DNA of 64,000 nucleotides from Kushneria indalinina DSM 14324 (lineage in GTDB: Bacteria > Pseudomonadota > Gammaproteobacteria > Pseudomonadales > Halomonadaceae), in NCBI RefSeq assembly GCF_003385845.1, contig NZ_QRDJ01000007.1, positions 461,380-525,379 of the forward strand. Direction: 5' to 3'. Below the pieces are notes generated by a model that saw only the letters and a program-made list of their open reading frames with translations, was not told where the DNA came from and did no database searches. Below are positions 51,317 to 60,643 of this stretch, in pieces; the first letter of the stretch is position 1, and the number at the start of each line of letters is the position of its first letter. The position numbers and the translations under genes were made by a program.

Positions 51317-51401
51317 TACATCCGGTTTCTCTTCGACGATCGATAGGCGAGACAGTGTCGATATCACCCCGCCTTTCGCCGACTCAACGGAAAACAACAT
51401 C

Positions 51402-52703
51402 ATGGCCCTAAAGAAAAGCTACGTTGACACGCTCGTGATTGGCGCCGGACAGGCCGGCATCGCCATGAGCGAACACCTGATACAGGCTGATGTTTCACAC
51501 CTGGTACTGGAGCGCGACCGCATCGCGGAACGCTGGCGGTCACAGCGCTGGGACTCCCTGGTGGCGAATGGCCCCGCCTGGCATGATCGCTTCCCGGGCA
51601 TGACGTTTGCCGATGTCGACCCCGATGCCTTTGCGGGCAAGGAGCAGGTCGCGGCGTATTTTGAAACCTATGCAGCGAACATGGACGCCCCCGTCCAGAC
51701 CGGCGTCGAGGTGACGTCCGTGGTACGCAACGAAGGCCACCCCGGATTCAAGATCGAGACCTCGGAAGGCACGCTCGAGGCCGCCCGCGTGGTGGTTGCA
51801 ACGGGCCCCTTCCAGCGACCGGTGATTCCGCCGATCGCTCCCCGAACCGAAGCCCTGACGCAGATCCACAGCTCCGAATACCGCAACCCCGGACAGCTGC
51901 CCGAGGGCGCCGTACTGGTGGTCGGCGCAGGCTCATCAGGCGTTCAAATCGCCGAAGAGCTGATGCGTGCAGGAGGCCGACAGGTCTATCTCTCCGTAGG
52001 GCCGCATCACCGCCCACCGCGCGCCTATCGCGGCCGCGATTTTTGCTGGTGGCTGGGCGTGCTGGGCGAGTGGGATGCCGAGGCGATGAAGCCGGGCACC
52101 GAGCATGTGACCATCGCCGTGAGCGGGGCGCGGGGTGGCAATACGATCGATTTTCGCCGACTTGCCGCCGAAGGCATGACGCTCGTGGGCATGACACGAA
52201 GCTTCGACGAGGGCGTGGTAACGTTCGAGCCGGACCTGGCGAAAAACATCGCCCTGGGCGATGCCAACCATCTCTCGCTGCTGGATGCCGCCGACGCCTA
52301 CGCGACGCGCAACGGGCTTGATCTGCCGCCCGACCCCGAAGCGAGGGAGCGTCTGCCCGACCCTGACTGCCTGACGAACCCGCTGAGCACGCTCGATCTC
52401 GACGACGCCGGTGTAAGTGCCATCGTCTGGGCGACCGGCTTTTCCCAGGATTACATCTGGCTGAACGTCAATGCCTTCGATGACCAGGGCAAACCCCAGC
52501 ATCAGCGCGGCGTGTCAAAAGAGCCGGGCGTTTATTTCCTGGGTCTGCCGTGGCTCTCCCGTCGCGGGTCGAGCTTCATCTGGGGGGTCTGGCACGATGC
52601 CAAACACGTCGCTGACCACATCGCGACCCAGCGCAAGTATCTGGCCTATCACGCCGACGCCCAGTCACAGGGTACGCCCGCCGATGTCGAGAGGACGATC
52701 TGA
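51402..52703 (+). CDS. Flavin-containing monooxygenase (CzcO-like)
   Basis: 433 residues. FAD-binding Val-Ile-Gly-Ala-Gly-Gln-Ala-Gly-Ile-Ala-Met-Ser near residue 12 and NADPH-binding Val-Val-Gly-Ala-Gly-Ser-Ser-Gly-Val-Gln-Ile-Ala at ~170; Arg-Trp-Arg-Ser-Gln-Arg-Trp-Asp-Ser-Leu after the first motif is typical of the CzcO/YUC-like branch. It would oxygenate an amine or imine. Its stop overlaps the next start (TGATG), coupling it to the second RidA. Confidence 0.88.
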   Translation: MALKKSYVDTLVIGAGQAGIAMSEHLIQADVSHLVLERDRIAERWRSQRWDSLVANGPAWHDRFPGMTFADVDPDAFAGKEQVAAYFETYAANMDAPVQTGVEVTSVVRNEGHPGFKIETSEGTLEAARVVVATGPFQRPVIPPIAPRTEALTQIHSSEYRNPGQLPEGAVLVVGAGSSGVQIAEELMRAGGRQVYLSVGPHHRPPRAYRGRDFCWWLGVLGEWDAEAMKPGTEHVTIAVSGARGGNTIDFRRLAAEGMTLVGMTRSFDEGVVTFEPDLAKNIALGDANHLSLLDAADAYATRNGLDLPPDPEARERLPDPDCLTNPLSTLDLDDAGVSAIVWATGFSQDYIWLNVNAFDDQGKPQHQRGVSKEPGVYFLGLPWLSRRGSSFIWGVWHDAKHVADHIATQRKYLAYHADAQSQGTPADVERTI

Positions 52704-53128
52704 TGCCGACGCATACACGTATTCGCATGTTCAACACCAGAGTCACCTACCCCAATCAGAGCCTGGACAACGACCTGTGTCAGGCAGTGCGGGCCGGTGA
52801 CACCGTCTATGTCCGCGGGCAGGTCGGCACCGATTTCGACGGCAATCTCGTCGGCCTCGGCGACCCGCGCGCCCAGGCAGAACAGGCAATGAAAAACGTC
52901 GCCCAGCTGCTGAAGGAGGCGGGCAGCGATCTCTCGCATATCGTCAAGACCACGACCTATATCACCGACCCGCGCTTTCGCGAGCCGGTCTATCGGGAAG
53001 TCGGGCTGTGGATCAAGGGGGTGTTTCCCATCTCTACCGGCCTGGTCGTCGCGGGGCTGGCCCAGCCCGAGTGGCTGATGGAGATCGACGTGATCGCTGT
53101 CATCCCTCAGCAGGAGAGTGAACAATGA
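52703..53128 (+). CDS. RidA family protein (second copy)
   Basis: 141 residues, start and stop overlapping both neighbours (TGATG with the monooxygenase, ATGA with the DUF1028 gene). Contains Ala-Gly-Asp-Thr-Val-Tyr-Val-Arg-Gly-Gln-Val-Gly, Gln-Ala-Glu-Gln-Ala-Met-Lys-Asn-Val, and Ile-Val-Lys-Thr-Thr-Thr-Tyr-Ile-Thr-Asp, followed by Pro-Glu-Trp-Leu-Met-Glu-Ile-Asp. It is quite different from the first copy, so the two serve different intermediates. Confidence 0.87.
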   Translation: MPTHTRIRMFNTRVTYPNQSLDNDLCQAVRAGDTVYVRGQVGTDFDGNLVGLGDPRAQAEQAMKNVAQLLKEAGSDLSHIVKTTTYITDPRFREPVYREVGLWIKGVFPISTGLVVAGLAQPEWLMEIDVIAVIPQQESEQ

Positions 53129-53799
53129 CGCTATCGATTGCCGGTTTCTGCCGTAAGACAGGCCAGTTCGGCGCGGCCATCACCTCGTCGAGTATCTGCG
53201 TGGCCAGCCGCTGCGTCTTCGTCGGCCCGCGCCATGGGGTGGTGCTGACGCAGAACGTCACCAATCCGGTCCTTGGGCAGCTGGGGCTCGAGCACCTGCA
53301 ATCCGGCCTGGCCGCCGGCGACGTGCTGACGAAGCTTCTGGACAGTGAAGATTATCCTGAATGGCGCCAGCTTCAGGTGCTCGATGCCAACGGCGACAGC
53401 GCCATTCACAACGGCGCCGAGACGCTGGGTATTCATGCGACGCGCGCCGGCAGCGACTGCGTGGCGGGGGGCAACATGCTGGCCGATGCCAGCGTGGTCG
53501 ACGTCACGGTCGCCGCCTTCGAAAATGCCACGGGCGAACTGGCTGAGCGTCTACTGGTGGCCCTGGCCGCCGGCGTCGAAGCCGGTGGTGAAATGGGGCC
53601 CGTCCACTCCGCGGGCCTGAAGGTCACCAGTCAGGCCAGCTGGCCGGTCGTCGACCTGCGTGTCGACTGGCACGACGACCCCATCGTCGAGCTGCGCCAG
53701 CTCTGGACGCGCTACCTGCCCCAGCGCGACGACTACGTCTGCCGCGCCGTCCGCCCCGATGAGTCGCCCTCCTATGGAGTGCCAGGAGACGTGCGCTAA
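53125..53799 (+). CDS. DUF1028 family protein
   Basis: 224 residues. Met-Thr-Leu-Ser-Ile-Ala-Gly, Gly-Ala-Ala-Ile-Thr-Ser, Gly-Val-Val-Leu-Thr-Gln-Asn-Val-Thr-Asn-Pro, Arg-Gln/Gln-Leu-Gln-Val-Leu-Asp-Ala-Asn-Gly, and Val-Ala-Gly-Gly-Asn-Met-Leu-Ala are the DUF1028 pattern (an Ntn-hydrolase-like fold in published structures). The family often sits with RidA and amidase-like genes. Role unknown; a hydrolase step is plausible. Coupled to RidA by a four-base overlap. Confidence 0.87.
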   Translation: MTLSIAGFCRKTGQFGAAITSSSICVASRCVFVGPRHGVVLTQNVTNPVLGQLGLEHLQSGLAAGDVLTKLLDSEDYPEWRQLQVLDANGDSAIHNGAETLGIHATRAGSDCVAGGNMLADASVVDVTVAAFENATGELAERLLVALAAGVEAGGEMGPVHSAGLKVTSQASWPVVDLRVDWHDDPIVELRQLWTRYLPQRDDYVCRAVRPDESPSYGVPGDVR

Positions 53800-53912
53800 G
53801 CCCCGGCTTCGCCAGAACATGGCCGCGGCCCGTCGAGAAGCCTGCTTCCTTCCTGACGGCGCAAATGACAAATCATCGTGTGCGCCGTTCTTTTATGGGA
53901 TTTTGAACCGCC

Positions 53913-55133
53913 ATGCCCACTACTGATGCCGTTGACCTGCTCACCACTCTGGTGGGTTTTGATACCACCAGCCACCGCTCCAACCTTGAACTGATCGCCT
54001 TCATCGAGCGCTATCTCGACGACCATGGGGTCGCCTCGCGTCGCGTACTCGACACCACCGGCGAGAAGGCCAATCTCTTCGCGACCATCGGCCCGCAGGA
54101 CCGTGGTGGCGTCATCCTGTCGGGACATACCGATGTTGTCCCCGTTACCGGCCAGACATGGCGCAGCGATCCCTTTACCCTAACGGCGCATGAAGGTCGT
54201 CTCTACGGGCGCGGGGCGGCAGACATGAAGGGCTTTCTCGCCGCCGTGCTCGCGACCGTGCCGGCGATGACCCGGGCCGAGCTTGCCGTGCCTATCCACC
54301 TTGCCTTCTCTCACGATGAAGAGGTCGGCTGCGTCGGGGTGCGCAGTCTTCTCGACGATCTCAAGGGCGTTGCCCATCGCCCCGTGGCCTGCATTGTCGG
54401 AGAACCCACGCGGATGAGGGTGGCGACGGCGCACAAGGGCAAGCTCGCCGTACGCGTGTCGATCACCGGCAAGGCAAGCCATTCGGGCATGGCCCCGGAG
54501 GGCGTCAATGCGATTCATGCCGCAGGGCATCTGATCCATTGGGTCGACACGCAGGCGGCGACAAAAGCCGAAAGCGGTCCGTTCGACGAGCGGTTTTCAG
54601 TGCCCTATACCACGCTTCAGGTCGGCGTCGTGCAGGGGGGGGAGGCGCTGAACATCGTACCAGCGAAATGCCATCTCGATATCGAGATGCGCACCGTCCC
54701 CGAGGATGACCCCGAAGCACTGCTCGAGGCCCTCACAGCCGTCGGCGAGAGGATCGAAGCCGACATGCGTACTCATCACGACGAGGCTCGAATCGAGATC
54801 ACCCGGCTCGGCGACTATCCGGGGCTCTCGGTCGAGGAGACCAGTCCGCTGCTGGCGTTCACGCTGGGGTTAATCGAGGATCAAAACCGCGCCCGAATCG
54901 GCTACGGCACCGAGGCCGGGCTTTTCCAGAACGAGCTCGACATTCCCACCCTCATCTGCGGTCCCGGCGACATGGCACAGGGTCACACACCGGATGAGTT
55001 CATCGAAACGGATCAACTGCACCAGTGCGTTGTTTGGCTGCACGAGATGGTCGAATCCTTGACGACAGACGCCATTGAAAGTAGCTATGGAGGCCGCGCG
55101 CCGTTCATCGAGGCTTTCCCGCCCGGCCAATAG
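53913..55133 (+). CDS. M20 deacylase, acetylornithine deacetylase (ArgE)-like
   Basis: 406 residues. Metal-binding motifs: Leu-Ser-Gly-His-Thr-Asp-Val-Val-Pro-Val, Gly-Arg-Gly-Ala-Ala-Asp-Met-Lys-Gly, catalytic Asp-Glu-Glu-Val-Gly-Cys, and Gly-Glu-Pro-Thr. It belongs to the ArgE branch of M20, which hydrolyses N-acyl amino acids. As the last gene of this unit, behind RidA and DUF1028, it more likely acts on a catabolic N-acyl intermediate than in arginine synthesis. 113 bases behind the DUF1028 gene. Confidence 0.9.
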   Translation: MPTTDAVDLLTTLVGFDTTSHRSNLELIAFIERYLDDHGVASRRVLDTTGEKANLFATIGPQDRGGVILSGHTDVVPVTGQTWRSDPFTLTAHEGRLYGRGAADMKGFLAAVLATVPAMTRAELAVPIHLAFSHDEEVGCVGVRSLLDDLKGVAHRPVACIVGEPTRMRVATAHKGKLAVRVSITGKASHSGMAPEGVNAIHAAGHLIHWVDTQAATKAESGPFDERFSVPYTTLQVGVVQGGEALNIVPAKCHLDIEMRTVPEDDPEALLEALTAVGERIEADMRTHHDEARIEITRLGDYPGLSVEETSPLLAFTLGLIEDQNRARIGYGTEAGLFQNELDIPTLICGPGDMAQGHTPDEFIETDQLHQCVVWLHEMVESLTTDAIESSYGGRAPFIEAFPPGQ

Positions 55134-55241
55134 ACGTTTCAGGCCTGGCAAACATGCGACATCGGAGCCGTCTGGTACGCTGGCGTAAGACAGACTCTTC
55201 TCCAGCGTAACGCTTACTCCCACTACAGGACGGCCGGCTCG

Positions 55242-56195
55242 ATGCGTCAATTCACCCTCAAGCAACTTCGCTATTTCGTCGTCGCCGGCGAACTCGGCAG
55301 CGTGACGGGCGCGGCGAGACAACTCTACGTTTCGCAGCCCTCGATCTCTGCCGCCATTCATCAAATCGAGGAGATGACGGGACTTCAGCTCTTTGTGCGC
55401 CACCACGCTCAGGGGCTGTCCCTCACTCCCTCGGGAAGACAGCTGATGACGCGGTCAAGGCAGCTGCTTCGCGATGCGGACAGCCTGATGCAGTACGCGA
55501 TGTCGCTGGGGGACACGATCGCCGGCGAACTCAAGCTGGTGGCCTTTCCCACGTTTGCCCCTGTCTTCCTTCCTCGCCTGCTGCGCAAGTACGCGGATGC
55601 CTATCCAGACGTCAACCTGAGCTGCCACGAGATGACGCAGGAAGACATCCTCAAGGGACTGCACAACGGCGAGTACGAACTGGCGTTCGCCTATGACCTT
55701 CAACTGCCCCAGGAGATCGAGTTCACCCCGCTCTCACGCTTTCCTCCCTATGCCGTCGTGGCCGAGGATCATCCACTCGCCCGGCAGACCAGCGTAAGCC
55801 TTGCCCGGCTCATCGAGCATCCAATGGTGCTGCTGGACTGGCCTCAGAGCCGCGAATATTTTCTCTCCCTGTTCGAGGTCGAGGGCATCGTTCCGGACAT
55901 CATTTATCGGGCGAAATCACTCGACATGATTCGCGGCCTTGTCGCCAACGGCTTTGGCTTTTCGTTGTTCAACACGCCGCTGACGACCGATAAGGCGTTT
56001 GATGGCAAACGCATTGTGGCACTCACGCTTGAAGAAGACGCCCGCCCGCTCTCCATGGGCATCGCCAACCTTCGTCACCTCACCCTCAGCCCTGCGGCTA
56101 ATGCGCTGCGCCAGCTCGCCCTGCAGACCGACCTCGTCCTCGAGACGATCACTCAGTCGCGCTCAATCTTCTCGTCTTCCACGCCCGGGCCCTGA
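55242..56195 (+). CDS. LysR family transcriptional regulator
   Basis: 317 residues. N-terminal helix-turn-helix: Phe-Thr-Leu-Lys-Gln-Leu-Arg-Tyr-Phe-Val-Val-Ala-Gly-Glu-Leu-Gly-Ser-Val-Thr-Gly-Ala-Ala-Arg, Gln-Pro-Ser-Ile-Ser-Ala-Ala-Ile. The effector domain resembles NAC/Cbl-type regulators. Between the deacylase unit and the symporter, it may control both. Confidence 0.9.
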   Translation: MRQFTLKQLRYFVVAGELGSVTGAARQLYVSQPSISAAIHQIEEMTGLQLFVRHHAQGLSLTPSGRQLMTRSRQLLRDADSLMQYAMSLGDTIAGELKLVAFPTFAPVFLPRLLRKYADAYPDVNLSCHEMTQEDILKGLHNGEYELAFAYDLQLPQEIEFTPLSRFPPYAVVAEDHPLARQTSVSLARLIEHPMVLLDWPQSREYFLSLFEVEGIVPDIIYRAKSLDMIRGLVANGFGFSLFNTPLTTDKAFDGKRIVALTLEEDARPLSMGIANLRHLTLSPAANALRQLALQTDLVLETITQSRSIFSSSTPGP

Positions 56196-56447
56196 TCGCT
56201 CGCCCCGTCAACGTCTCGCCAACGACGAGGGCAGGGCGAGATTGCATCAGCGAAACCTATCCCGATGTTCGCATAAAAGTATTTTAACCAATCCGGGGCC
56301 CTGCTTATCGTGGAGCTACCCGGCGAGACTTTCGTATTACAGGAACAGAAGCTCACCGCTCAAGGCGCCACGCCTTCCGAACGACGTATAACAACAGCTG
56401 GCCCATCGCAACATCAACTCATAACAACAGCCAATAACGGAGTTTCC
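56196..56447. promoter_or_regulatory. Symporter promoter region with shared element, copy C
   Basis: TCGCATAAAAGTATTTTAA at 56269-56287 closely resembles the second block of copies A and B at the aldehyde dehydrogenase and monooxygenase promoters. No gene in the interval. Confidence 0.5.
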
Positions 56448-56576
56448 ATGTCCTCGCACTCAATCCACAAGCGCTCAGACGCTAGCGCCTTTGCTCAAGC
56501 ACTGCCCGACCAGGCCCCATCGATCGTCACGGTCTTCGTATCGTTTCCGGTCGCGTCCTGCGCAGTGACCGCGTAA
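56448..56576 (+). CDS. Possible 42-residue peptide before the symporter
   Basis: ATG with CGGAG upstream, 42 codons; first half polar, second half hydrophobic (Ile-Val-Thr-Val-Phe-Val-Ser-Phe-Pro-Val-Ala). No family known. It might be a leader or chance. Confidence 0.3.
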   Translation: MSSHSIHKRSDASAFAQALPDQAPSIVTVFVSFPVASCAVTA

Positions 56577-56609
56577 CCCAATCAGGTACCGCCTTCTAGG
56601 GAGAACGCC

Positions 56610-56702
56610 ATGAGTTCCTGGACCTTCGTCGCCTTCGGTGTCGTATCGGCAGCCACACTTGCGCTCGCTGTCATGGCGCTGCTGCTGGACAAGCAACGCT
56701 AG
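56610..56702 (+). CDS. 30-residue single-span membrane peptide
   Basis: ATG with AGGGAGA 6 bases upstream, 30 codons. Met-Ser-Ser-Trp-Thr-Phe, a hydrophobic helix of ~18 residues (Gly-Val-Val-Ser-Ala-Ala-Thr-Leu-Ala-Leu-Ala-Val-Met-Ala-Leu-Leu-Leu) and a charged end (Asp-Lys-Gln-Arg). It ends 52 bases before the symporter start, same strand, so it may be a small subunit of that transporter. Confidence 0.6.
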   Translation: MSSWTFVAFGVVSAATLALAVMALLLDKQR

Positions 56703-56754
56703 TCCCATCGACTGCAAGACCTCTTTCAATAACAATGATCCGAGGACTATTCCC

Positions 56755-58191
56755 ATGTTGAACTGGGCCCTACTGATCGTGTCCGCCACGATCCTAATTG
56801 GTCTGTCGCTCTACTCGATGCGAGTCGCCGGCGACCAGGACGAGTCCGGCTTTCTCGTCGCCAATAATTCGCTCGGCCCCTTCGTCGCCGCCGCCACCCT
56901 GATCGCCACCGGCTACAGCGGTTTCGTATTCATCGGCTCCCCCGGTGTCGTCTACGAGTACGGTTCGCTCGAGCTCTTTTCGAACGCGTTCTACACACCC
57001 GCCTTTTTGATTGCCACGCTTTTTTTCGCCAACTATTTACGCCGCAAGGCGCGAACGCTGGGCAGTCGTACCATGCCCGAGTACATCGCGCAGACCCACT
57101 CGTCGGGCATGGCCGGACGCTGGCTGCAGGGGGTGGTGGCCGTCATCATCATTTTGCTGTTGAGCGTCTTTCTCGTCTCCCAGATCAAGGCGATCGGCCT
57201 CCTCGTGTCCGGCTGGCTGGGGATTTCACCGACGATGGGCGCGCTGCTGATCACGCTGCTGGTGATCGGCTACACCATGTTCGGCGGGCTGCGGGCCGTT
57301 GCCTGGACCGATGCCGTGATGGTGCTGGGGATGGTGTTCGCCTCCTGCGCCATTGCCTATGTCGTCTTCATCGAGATTGGCATGGGCGAGCTTATCGCCA
57401 GACTCGATGTGATCAACCCGGAGCTTGCCAACCCCTCATCCGGAGCGCCCTACGGCGATAGCCCGGCCTCTGCGCTGCTGCTGCTTCCCTACGCCTTTCT
57501 GTGGGCCGCGGCGCTGCCGTTCATGTCGGTACGCTTTCTCGCCATCAAGCAGAACGTCAGCATGGCGCGGGTCGGCATCTGGGTCGCCATTCTTGGTCTT
57601 TTGCTCAACTTCACGCCGCTGGCAGGACTCTACGCCAAAGCCTATTTCCCCGACCTCGCTTCCCCGGACATGGCCATGCCAACGTTTCTGGCGGAGGGGG
57701 TCAGCCCTCTGATGTCCAGCGTCATCACGCTTTTTATCCTTTTCGCCATGAAGTCGACCGCGAACTCACTGATGCATACGGTCTCGACGGCGCTCTCCTA
57801 TGATCTGCGCGCAGCACTGGGGCTGCATGAAGGCTTCACAACCACCATGACGTTCAACCGGTTGATGGTGCTGATCGTGGGGATCTGCGGCTTTGTCGGC
57901 ATGGCCTACATGCCCCCGGTAATGATCCTTTGGCTGGGTATTCTGGGTAACGGCACGCTGATGGCGTCACTGTTCGGGGTGACGCTCTGCTCAACGTTCT
58001 GGCAGGGCAACAGCGCGGGGGCGTTCGCCTCCATCGCCACCGGTTTCAGCGTCAGCGCGTTCCTTCTACTGGGTACGGATCTCGGCTGGGTGCAGGGCCC
58101 ACTCTACGGCTGCCTCGCCTCGGCGGCCTGCTACGTCGGTGTGAGCCTGGTGACACGTCGCGCGCTCAACCCTGCCGTCTCGTCCCTCTGA
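56755..58191 (+). CDS. Sodium:solute symporter (SSS family)
   Basis: 478 residues from ATG at 56755 (GAGG upstream). About 13 membrane helices with SSS landmarks: Ser-Gly-Phe-Leu-Val-Ala-Asn-Asn-Ser-Leu-Gly-Pro-Phe, Ala-Thr-Gly-Tyr-Ser-Gly, Ser-Arg-Thr-Met-Pro-Glu-Tyr-Ile, Gly-Gly-Leu-Arg-Ala-Val-Ala-Trp-Thr-Asp-Ala. The family covers proline, pantothenate and related solutes. Position after a LysR regulator and a catabolic unit suggests that it imports that pathway's substrate. Confidence 0.9.
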   Translation: MLNWALLIVSATILIGLSLYSMRVAGDQDESGFLVANNSLGPFVAAATLIATGYSGFVFIGSPGVVYEYGSLELFSNAFYTPAFLIATLFFANYLRRKARTLGSRTMPEYIAQTHSSGMAGRWLQGVVAVIIILLLSVFLVSQIKAIGLLVSGWLGISPTMGALLITLLVIGYTMFGGLRAVAWTDAVMVLGMVFASCAIAYVVFIEIGMGELIARLDVINPELANPSSGAPYGDSPASALLLLPYAFLWAAALPFMSVRFLAIKQNVSMARVGIWVAILGLLLNFTPLAGLYAKAYFPDLASPDMAMPTFLAEGVSPLMSSVITLFILFAMKSTANSLMHTVSTALSYDLRAALGLHEGFTTTMTFNRLMVLIVGICGFVGMAYMPPVMILWLGILGNGTLMASLFGVTLCSTFWQGNSAGAFASIATGFSVSAFLLLGTDLGWVQGPLYGCLASAACYVGVSLVTRRALNPAVSSL

Positions 58192-58253
58192 TCATGCGCG
58201 CCGTATGACGTGCCGACTGAAGCACGCTGATGGGCCACCGGGGCCTTGAACGC

Positions 58254-58289
58254 AAAAGCGGCAGTGACTTGAATTCACTGTCGCTTTTT
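58254..58289 (+). terminator. Terminator of the symporter gene
   Basis: GCGGCAGTGA and TCACTGTCGC (one wobble pair), 7-base loop, then TTTTT. Confidence 0.88.
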
Positions 58290-58370
58290 ACATTGGAACC
58301 AATCGACCTCGAACCTGGCACGCCATCTCTGATCAAGGTCGCTACCGACTATCACGACATGGAAACGTCG

Positions 58371-59813
58371 TCAGGCACGTTTGAGCAGCCTTTTATCGGC
58401 CAATTTCCCCTTCGCCGCCAGCACTCTCGGCTTCATCATCTCCGCCACGGCCTGAAACACCGGCACCACCACCGAGTTGCCGAACTGGCGATAGGCCTGG
58501 GTGTCGGAGACCGGAATCACGAAACGTCGCTCCCCGGGGGCGTCAAAGCCCATCAAGCGCGCGCACTCGTGCGGCGTGAGCCGCCGGGGGCGGTGTTGCA
58601 GGTTCTCGGGGGCATCAAAGGCCAGCGCGTCATTAAAGCCGCGGTCGACGAGGATCTCCGAGCCGTCCTTGTGATAGCGCGCTGACAGGGTGCGGGCGGT
58701 GTCTTCTGCCCGGGTCAGGCCAAAGCCGAAGCCGTTGCCTTTTTCCTTGTGCTTGCGGGCGTACTGGTAGAGATAGTTCCAGAGCTTGGGAGTGAGCACA
58801 TACTTCGCATCGACCTCGCTATCGAGCAGCTCACCGAAGGTGGGCTTTTGGGCGGGGAAGTGGGCGCTGATGTCGCGCAGGGTGAAGCCCTCATGCACGT
58901 CGAGATCGCGGCGAAAGCCGACCAGCACGATGCGCTCGCGGTGCTGGGGCACAAAGTGGCGGGCGTCGATCACCTTCGGGTCGCGGCCCTTCAGGGCGTC
59001 TGCGTCGGCGACGTCATAGCCCAGTTCATCAAGCGCTTCGCAGATCACCCGAAAGGTCTTGCCCTGGTCGTGGCTTTTGAGGTTTTTGACGTTTTCCAGC
59101 ACGAACGCGGCCGGCCTTCGCGCGGCGATGATGCGGGCGACGTCGAAAAAGAGCGTGCCCTGGGCGTCGCACTCGAAGCCGTGCTTGCGCCCCAGCGCGT
59201 TTTTCTTGGAGACCCCGGCCAGCGAGAAGGGCTGACAGGGAAAGCCCGCCAGCAGCACGTCATGCGCGGGGATCTGCTCGCGGATGTGGGCGTAGGCCGC
59301 TTCTTCATCAACGTCATCCCGCGCAGAGAGCGTCACATCGCGGATGTCTTCGTTGAAGCGGTGGGTCTGCGGGTCGCAGTAGTGATTCGCCTTGTAGGTG
59401 CGCACCGCGTAGGTGTTCCACTCGGAAGTGAACACACACTCACCGCCCACGGCCTCGAACCCCTGACGAATGCCGCCGATGCCGGCAAACAGATCGATAA
59501 AGGTGAAATCGGCCCGATGCTGATGGAACGGCGGAGCCGGCAGCAGGGTGATCAGCACCCGGCGCTCGGCCTCATCCAAGGGCGTTGGGTGGCCCTGCTT
59601 GAGATAGCGAGCCAGCGTGTCGCGGGTCCAGTGAGCGCTCACTTTAGCCAGTTTTTCGGCGACAGCGCCCCGATCAAAGATCTCCAGCACCCGGGCCAGC
59701 AGGGCGTCATCTGTCAGGGCGTCATAGGGGCAGGCGCCCGTCGGGGTGCGGTCGGTCTCGAGTTCCGGGGGCAGCAGTTCCGGTGAAAACGGTTCTGATG
59801 AAGACAGAGTCAT
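58371..59813 (-). CDS. dcm: DNA (cytosine-5-)-methyltransferase, Dcm-like
   Basis: 480 residues from the Met of Met-Thr-Leu-Ser-Ser; the open frame runs 82 codons further upstream without support. Motifs in order: [10 protein letters not shown], catalytic Gly-Phe-Pro-Cys-Gln-Pro-Phe-Ser, Leu-Glu-Asn-Val-Lys, and Gln-His-Arg-Glu-Arg. An N-terminal extension of ~100 residues is as in E. coli Dcm (472 residues). No restriction gene and no vsr repair gene is beside it, so it is a solitary methylase; CCWGG specificity is only inferred from similarity. Confidence 0.9.
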   Translation of the reverse strand: MTLSSSEPFSPELLPPELETDRTPTGACPYDALTDDALLARVLEIFDRGAVAEKLAKVSAHWTRDTLARYLKQGHPTPLDEAERRVLITLLPAPPFHQHRADFTFIDLFAGIGGIRQGFEAVGGECVFTSEWNTYAVRTYKANHYCDPQTHRFNEDIRDVTLSARDDVDEEAAYAHIREQIPAHDVLLAGFPCQPFSLAGVSKKNALGRKHGFECDAQGTLFFDVARIIAARRPAAFVLENVKNLKSHDQGKTFRVICEALDELGYDVADADALKGRDPKVIDARHFVPQHRERIVLVGFRRDLDVHEGFTLRDISAHFPAQKPTFGELLDSEVDAKYVLTPKLWNYLYQYARKHKEKGNGFGFGLTRAEDTARTLSARYHKDGSEILVDRGFNDALAFDAPENLQHRPRRLTPHECARLMGFDAPGERRFVIPVSDTQAYRQFGNSVVVPVFQAVAEMMKPRVLAAKGKLADKRLLKRA

Positions 59814-59902
59814 GGGCGCTCGCGAATAGGCAGGGTACGATCGGCGCCCATTGTACGGCCGGCGCCCCCTGCCCACCAGGGCGCTGCCCCCGGGTTTTGC
59901 AC

Positions 59903-60643
59903 TCAGCCGCTCTGTTCGGCGTCTTCCTGCTTGGCGCTTTTGTGGCGCTCCTCGTTCAGGCCCAGCTTCCAGTAGCTCGAGACGTAAAGATCGCTTTTGG
60001 CCACCGCGCGCTCGGTCTTGAAGTAGTGGCGCAGCTGGCGCATGGCGGAGAACTCGCACGCCGCCCAGACCGCCGGGCGGCCGTCCTGCCAGTCGATGGT
60101 CCGCACCGCGTCAGGCAGCGCCTCGCTGTCTTCACCCGGATGTTCATTGACCACCCAGTGCAGTTCGATGCCCTCGGGCGCATCAAGCGGCTGAATATCG
60201 GCTTCGCTCAACACCTCGATGACGGCGTGGCCGCGGGCGTGGGCGGGGAGATTTTCCAGGTTGTCGCTGATCGCCGGCAGGGCGGTCATGTCCCCGGCGA
60301 GCAAGAACCAGTCGGCGCTGTCATCGACGCGCTTGCGCGGACCGGGGCCGCCGATCTCGATGGTGTCACCGGCGGCGGCGCTGTCGGCCCACTGCGCGGC
60401 CGGGCCGCCGTCCTCGTGAAGCACGACATCCACATCGATGGCGTCATCACGCTGGGCGCGCACGGTGTAGGTGCGCATGAAGGGCGTGCCGTCCTCGCGG
60501 GTGAACATCAGCTTGATGTAGGTGCCGGCCTGATCGGCGGGGAAGGTCTGCATACCCTCACCGCCGAGCGTCACGCGCAGCATGTGCGGGGTGATCAGGG
60601 TCTTGTCCAGCACGGTAAAACGACGGGGGGCGGGGCGGCTCAT
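59903..60643 (-). CDS. Siderophore-interacting protein (ViuB-like ferric reductase)
   Basis: 246 residues. FAD-binding part with Arg-Thr-Tyr-Thr-Val-Arg and NAD(P)-binding part with Gly-Asp-Met-Thr-Ala-Leu-Pro-Ala-Ile; C-terminal [10 protein letters not shown] is typical of the SIP group. It reduces iron in imported ferric siderophores. Its start overlaps the MarR stop by four bases (ATGA), so both are one transcript. Confidence 0.93.
   Translation of the reverse strand: MSRPAPRRFTVLDKTLITPHMLRVTLGGEGMQTFPADQAGTYIKLMFTREDGTPFMRTYTVRAQRDDAIDVDVVLHEDGGPAAQWADSAAAGDTIEIGGPGPRKRVDDSADWFLLAGDMTALPAISDNLENLPAHARGHAVIEVLSEADIQPLDAPEGIELHWVVNEHPGEDSEALPDAVRTIDWQDGRPAVWAACEFSAMRQLRHYFKTERAVAKSDLYVSSYWKLGLNEERHKSAKQEDAEQSG

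Larger units (their letters stand above)
50929..51401. other. Promoter region of the flavin monooxygenase unit
   Basis: No full gene. It holds the shared promoter element at 51151-51180 and a 26-codon open frame at 51236-51316 with GGAAG in front, which could be a leader peptide. Confidence 0.5.
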
